This document shows, one piece after another, positions 8,916 to 11,566 of a DNA stretch of 11,566 nucleotides (its first letter is position 1; the number at the start of each line of letters is the position of its first letter). Made by a program: the position numbers and the translations under genes. Under the pieces are notes generated by a model. That model worked only from the letters and a program-made list of their open reading frames with translations. It did no database searches and was not told the origin of the DNA. The DNA comes from Planococcus sp. (in: firmicutes) (GTDB lineage: Bacteria; Bacillota; Bacilli; Bacillales_A; Planococcaceae), in assembly GCA_030147225.1 (NCBI GenBank), contig JASLAI010000279.1, positions 1-11,566 on the forward strand. Direction: 5' to 3'.

Positions 8916-10451
8916 GTGAAAAAAAGAGCATTACTCAGCGTATCGGATAAATCAGGCATATTGGAATTTGCACAGGAATTGGAAAAGATGGGCTATGAAC
9001 TTCTATCAACAGGCGGAACCAAAAAGTTTCTTGAAGAAAACAGTGTGTCCATTACAGCCGTCGATGAAGTGACGAAGTTTCCTGAAATTTTGGGCGGCCG
9101 CGTAAAAACACTTCATCCTTTAGTACATGGTGGTTTGCTGGCTAAGCACGATGATGCAGAACACCAAAGCCAAATGGCTGAAAACGGCATTTCGCCGATC
9201 GATATTGTTTGTGTCAATCTCTATCCGTTCCGTGAAACTATCGCTAAACCGGATGTGACCGTGGAAGACGCCATCGAAAATATTGATATTGGCGGTCCGA
9301 CAATGCTTCGTTCTGCTGCAAAAAACCATGCCTACGTAACAGTCATTGTCGATGCAGGGGATTATGCTGCGGTATTGGCTGAATTACATAATGACAATGC
9401 CACCACACCTGAAACTAGACGCCGCTTGGCTGCGAAAGTTTTCCGCCATACTGCTGCTTATGATTCGCATATCTCCAACTACTTGACCGACTTAACCGGC
9501 GAAGAATATCCGGACCAATTGACGCTTACTTATGAATTGTCCCAAACACTTCGGTATGGTGAAAACCCTCATCAAAAAGCCGCATTTTACCGCAGTCCGC
9601 TTGGCTCGGATTTTTCCATTGCCAATGCCGATCAATTGCATGGCAAGGAATTGTCTTATAACAACATCCAGGATGCCAATGCTGCACTTCAAATCATCAA
9701 AGAATTCAAGATGCCGGCAGCGGTTGCTGTTAAGCACATGAACCCTTGTGGCGTCGGTACTGGCGAGACAATTGCTAATGCTTTCGGAAAAGCCTACGAA
9801 GCCGATTCGACTTCCATTTTTGGTGGAATTGTCGCATTAAACCGTGAAGTGGATGCTGAAACCGCAAAACAACTAGCGACAATTTTCCTTGAAATCATTA
9901 TTGCTCCATCATTTTCTGAAGAAGCAATCGAGTTATTGACTCAAAAGAAAAATATCCGGTTGTTGACCATCCCATTCGACAGCAATACCAACGATAAATG
10001 GAATACGGTTACTGTTGAAGGCGGATTATTGATCCAGCAACCTGATGCTTACGGTTATGAAGATGCAGATCTCCAAATCGCGACAGAACGCCAGCCTACA
10101 GAAGAAGAGCTTGCTGCATTAAAGCTTGGCTGGAGTGTCGTAAAACATGTTAAATCAAATGCCATTGTCGTATGCAATTCAGAAATGACACTTGGCATCG
10201 GTGCTGGCCAGATGAACCGTGTGGGATCAGCTAAAATCGCGTTGGAGCAGGCGGGTAAAGAGGCACGCGGTGCCATCATGGCTTCAGATGCTTTCTTCCC
10301 GATGAGCGATACTGTGGAAGCCGCCGCACAGGCCGGCATCAAAGCTATTATTCAGCCAGGCGGTTCCAAGAAAGATCAGGAATCGATCGATAAAGCGAAC
10401 GAATACGGGATTGCCATGGTCTTTACAGGCATCCGTCATTTTAAACATTAA
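8916..10451 (+). CDS. purH: Bifunctional AICAR transformylase / IMP cyclohydrolase (PurH)
   Basis: PurH completes the pathway: it formylates AICAR with 10-formyl-THF to FAICAR, then cyclises this to IMP. The 511 residues match the usual length. The N-terminal cyclohydrolase (MGS-like) domain shows SVSDKSG (8-14), [10 protein letters not shown] (30-39), GGRVKTLHP (60-68) and [14 protein letters not shown] (124-137). The C-terminal transformylase domain has RYGENPHQ (213-220), the catalytic Lys-His pair K273/H274 in [10 protein letters not shown] (272-281), [14 protein letters not shown] (300-313) and SDAFFPMSD (457-465). It begins with GTG, supported by AGGAGG 7 nt upstream. It is 15 nt from purD. 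Confidence 0.98.
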   Translation: MKKRALLSVSDKSGILEFAQELEKMGYELLSTGGTKKFLEENSVSITAVDEVTKFPEILGGRVKTLHPLVHGGLLAKHDDAEHQSQMAENGISPIDIVCVNLYPFRETIAKPDVTVEDAIENIDIGGPTMLRSAAKNHAYVTVIVDAGDYAAVLAELHNDNATTPETRRRLAAKVFRHTAAYDSHISNYLTDLTGEEYPDQLTLTYELSQTLRYGENPHQKAAFYRSPLGSDFSIANADQLHGKELSYNNIQDANAALQIIKEFKMPAAVAVKHMNPCGVGTGETIANAFGKAYEADSTSIFGGIVALNREVDAETAKQLATIFLEIIIAPSFSEEAIELLTQKKNIRLLTIPFDSNTNDKWNTVTVEGGLLIQQPDAYGYEDADLQIATERQPTEEELAALKLGWSVVKHVKSNAIVVCNSEMTLGIGAGQMNRVGSAKIALEQAGKEARGAIMASDAFFPMSDTVEAAAQAGIKAIIQPGGSKKDQESIDKANEYGIAMVFTGIRHFKH

Positions 10452-10466
10452 TCGAGGTGAAACAAA

Positions 10467-11566
10467 ATGAAGGTATTGGTCATTGGACGAGGCGGACGGG
10501 AACATGCCATCGTGCGGCAGTTCGCAAACTCTGCATCCGTCACTAAAGTTTTTGCAGCTCCTGGAAATGAGGGAATGCTTGAAGATGCTGAAATAGCTGC
10601 AATCGATGAAATGGATTTTGCTGGATTAGCGGAATTCGCTCAGCAGCAAAGAGTGGATTTTAGTTTTGTCGGTCCTGAACAGCCGTTATCTCAAGGCATT
10701 GTCGATTTTTTTGAAACTAAAGGCTTACGTATTTTCGGTCCATCAAAAGCAGCGGCGCAAATTGAAGGCAGTAAAGCCTTTGCCAAGGAACTAATGAAGA
10801 AGTACAGCATTCCGACTGCGGGATATGAAACCTTTACAGAGATAGAACCTGCGCTTGCCTGCATCAGGCAGCAGGGAGCTCCGATTGTCATTAAAGCGGA
10901 TGGCCTCGCTGCTGGTAAAGGCGTGGTTGTCGCATTGACCGAAGAGGAAGCTGTTTCTGCTGTCAATGATATGCTGGAAGGACAGAAGTTCGGTGAATCA
11001 GGTTCGAAAGTAGTTATTGAAGAATTTTTAGATGGGGAAGAATTCTCGTTCATGTCATTTGTCCAAGACGGACAGATTTATCCGATGGTCATTTCACAGG
11101 ATCATAAGCGTGCATATGATGGGGATCGCGGACCGAATACAGGAGGGATGGGCGCCTACTCGCCTGTCCCTCAAATATCCCAGGATATTGTCGATGAGAC
11201 TTTCGTGAAAATTGTCGAACCGGCTGTCCAGGCGATGGCGTCGGAAGGAACACCTTTTAATGGCATTCTCTATACCGGTGTCATCTTAACTGAAAAAGGT
11301 CCGAAAGTAATTGAATTCAACGCACGTTTTGGAGATCCGGAAACACAAGTGGTCCTGCCGCGCATGAAATCTGATTTCGGACTTTTTATGGATGCTATTC
11401 TTAAAGGGGAGCCCGCAGAATTGGAATGGAATGACCAGGCTGTGCTTGGTGTGGTCATTGCAGCGGACGGTTATCCAGAGAAGGTCCAAAAAGGCGCTCT
11501 TTTGCCTGATTTGACTAAACTTACAGGAGTTGAAGTGACCCATGCCGGCACTAAGCTGTCGAACGG
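10467..11566 (+). CDS. purD: GAR synthetase (PurD), 3'-truncated by the window edge
   Basis: PurD ligates glycine to 5-phosphoribosylamine with ATP, making GAR, the second step of the pathway. The frame runs open from the ATG at 10467 to the last base, giving 366 complete codons; the family is usually about 420-430 residues, so roughly 50-60 C-terminal residues lie outside. It is an ATP-grasp enzyme. Visible motifs are VLVIGRGGREHAI (3-15), VFAAPGNEG (28-36), VGPEQPL (68-74), FGPSKAAAQIEGSKAFAK (90-107), the ATP loop VIKADGLAAGKGV (141-153), DHKRAYDGDRGPNTGGMGAY (212-231) and the family signature RFGDPETQ (287-294). AGGTGA at 10455-10460 lies 6 nt before the ATG. It is the last gene of the B. 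subtilis operon, so the operon may end shortly after the window. Confidence 0.97.
   Translation, partial: MKVLVIGRGGREHAIVRQFANSASVTKVFAAPGNEGMLEDAEIAAIDEMDFAGLAEFAQQQRVDFSFVGPEQPLSQGIVDFFETKGLRIFGPSKAAAQIEGSKAFAKELMKKYSIPTAGYETFTEIEPALACIRQQGAPIVIKADGLAAGKGVVVALTEEEAVSAVNDMLEGQKFGESGSKVVIEEFLDGEEFSFMSFVQDGQIYPMVISQDHKRAYDGDRGPNTGGMGAYSPVPQISQDIVDETFVKIVEPAVQAMASEGTPFNGILYTGVILTEKGPKVIEFNARFGDPETQVVLPRMKSDFGLFMDAILKGEPAELEWNDQAVLGVVIAADGYPEKVQKGALLPDLTKLTGVEVTHAGTKLSN

Noticed and set aside
10691..11053. A 120-codon open frame on the - strand opposite purD.
   Set aside because: It is a Ser-rich shadow of the purD ATP-grasp region with no recognisable domain.
1..11566. Search for an unusual system: mobile elements, CRISPR arrays, tRNAs, inserted genes, riboswitches or a novel cassette.
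   Set aside because: Coding sequence of eleven standard pur genes fills the window with gaps of at most 34 nt. I saw no repeats, insertion scars or unknown genes. Any PurR-controlled promoter or purine riboswitch would be upstream of purE, outside the window.

Overview
This 11.6 kb window is a nearly uninterrupted run of de novo purine biosynthesis genes, all on the + strand, in the order purK(partial)-purB-purC-purS-purQ-purL-purF-purM-purN-purH-purD(partial). I know this as the order of the Bacillus subtilis pur operon, so the window is most likely an internal piece of an orthologous purEKBCSQLFMNHD operon. Several traits point to a Firmicute of the Bacillales: the split FGAM synthase (PurS + PurQ + small PurL), a PurF with an 11-residue propeptide and four Fe-S cysteines, strong AGGAGG-type ribosome binding sites, and moderate GC by eye. 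The proteins resemble, but are not identical to, the B. subtilis ones as I remember them. A Planococcaceae-type genus is my guess, with low confidence.

Layout: purK enters from the left edge already inside its ATP-grasp domain and ends at 663. purB and purC follow with 16-nt gaps. purC/purS and purS/purQ each overlap by 4 nt (ATGA), purQ/purL by 17 nt and purL/purF by 25 nt. purF/purM are 12 nt apart, purM/purN overlap by 11 nt, purN/purH are 34 nt apart (the largest gap, carrying a small hairpin), and purH/purD are 15 nt apart. purD runs off the right edge with roughly its last 50-60 codons missing. No stretch longer than 34 nt lacks a gene, so the window holds no accessory island, mobile element, CRISPR array, tRNA or rRNA that I can see.

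Together the genes cover PRPP to IMP. PurF makes phosphoribosylamine, PurD makes GAR, PurN formylates it to FGAR, PurS/Q/L make FGAM, PurM closes the imidazole ring to AIR, PurK (with PurE, presumably just upstream) carboxylates to CAIR, PurC makes SAICAR, PurB releases AICAR, and PurH formylates and cyclises to IMP. PurB also acts in AMP synthesis. The operon promoter, PurR sites and any leader riboswitch would lie upstream of this window and cannot be assessed.

I found no evidence of an undescribed system. The observations most worth a second look are modest: a hairpin at the purN stop codon, and the purL/purF overlap falling almost entirely in the part of PurF that is predicted to be cleaved off.
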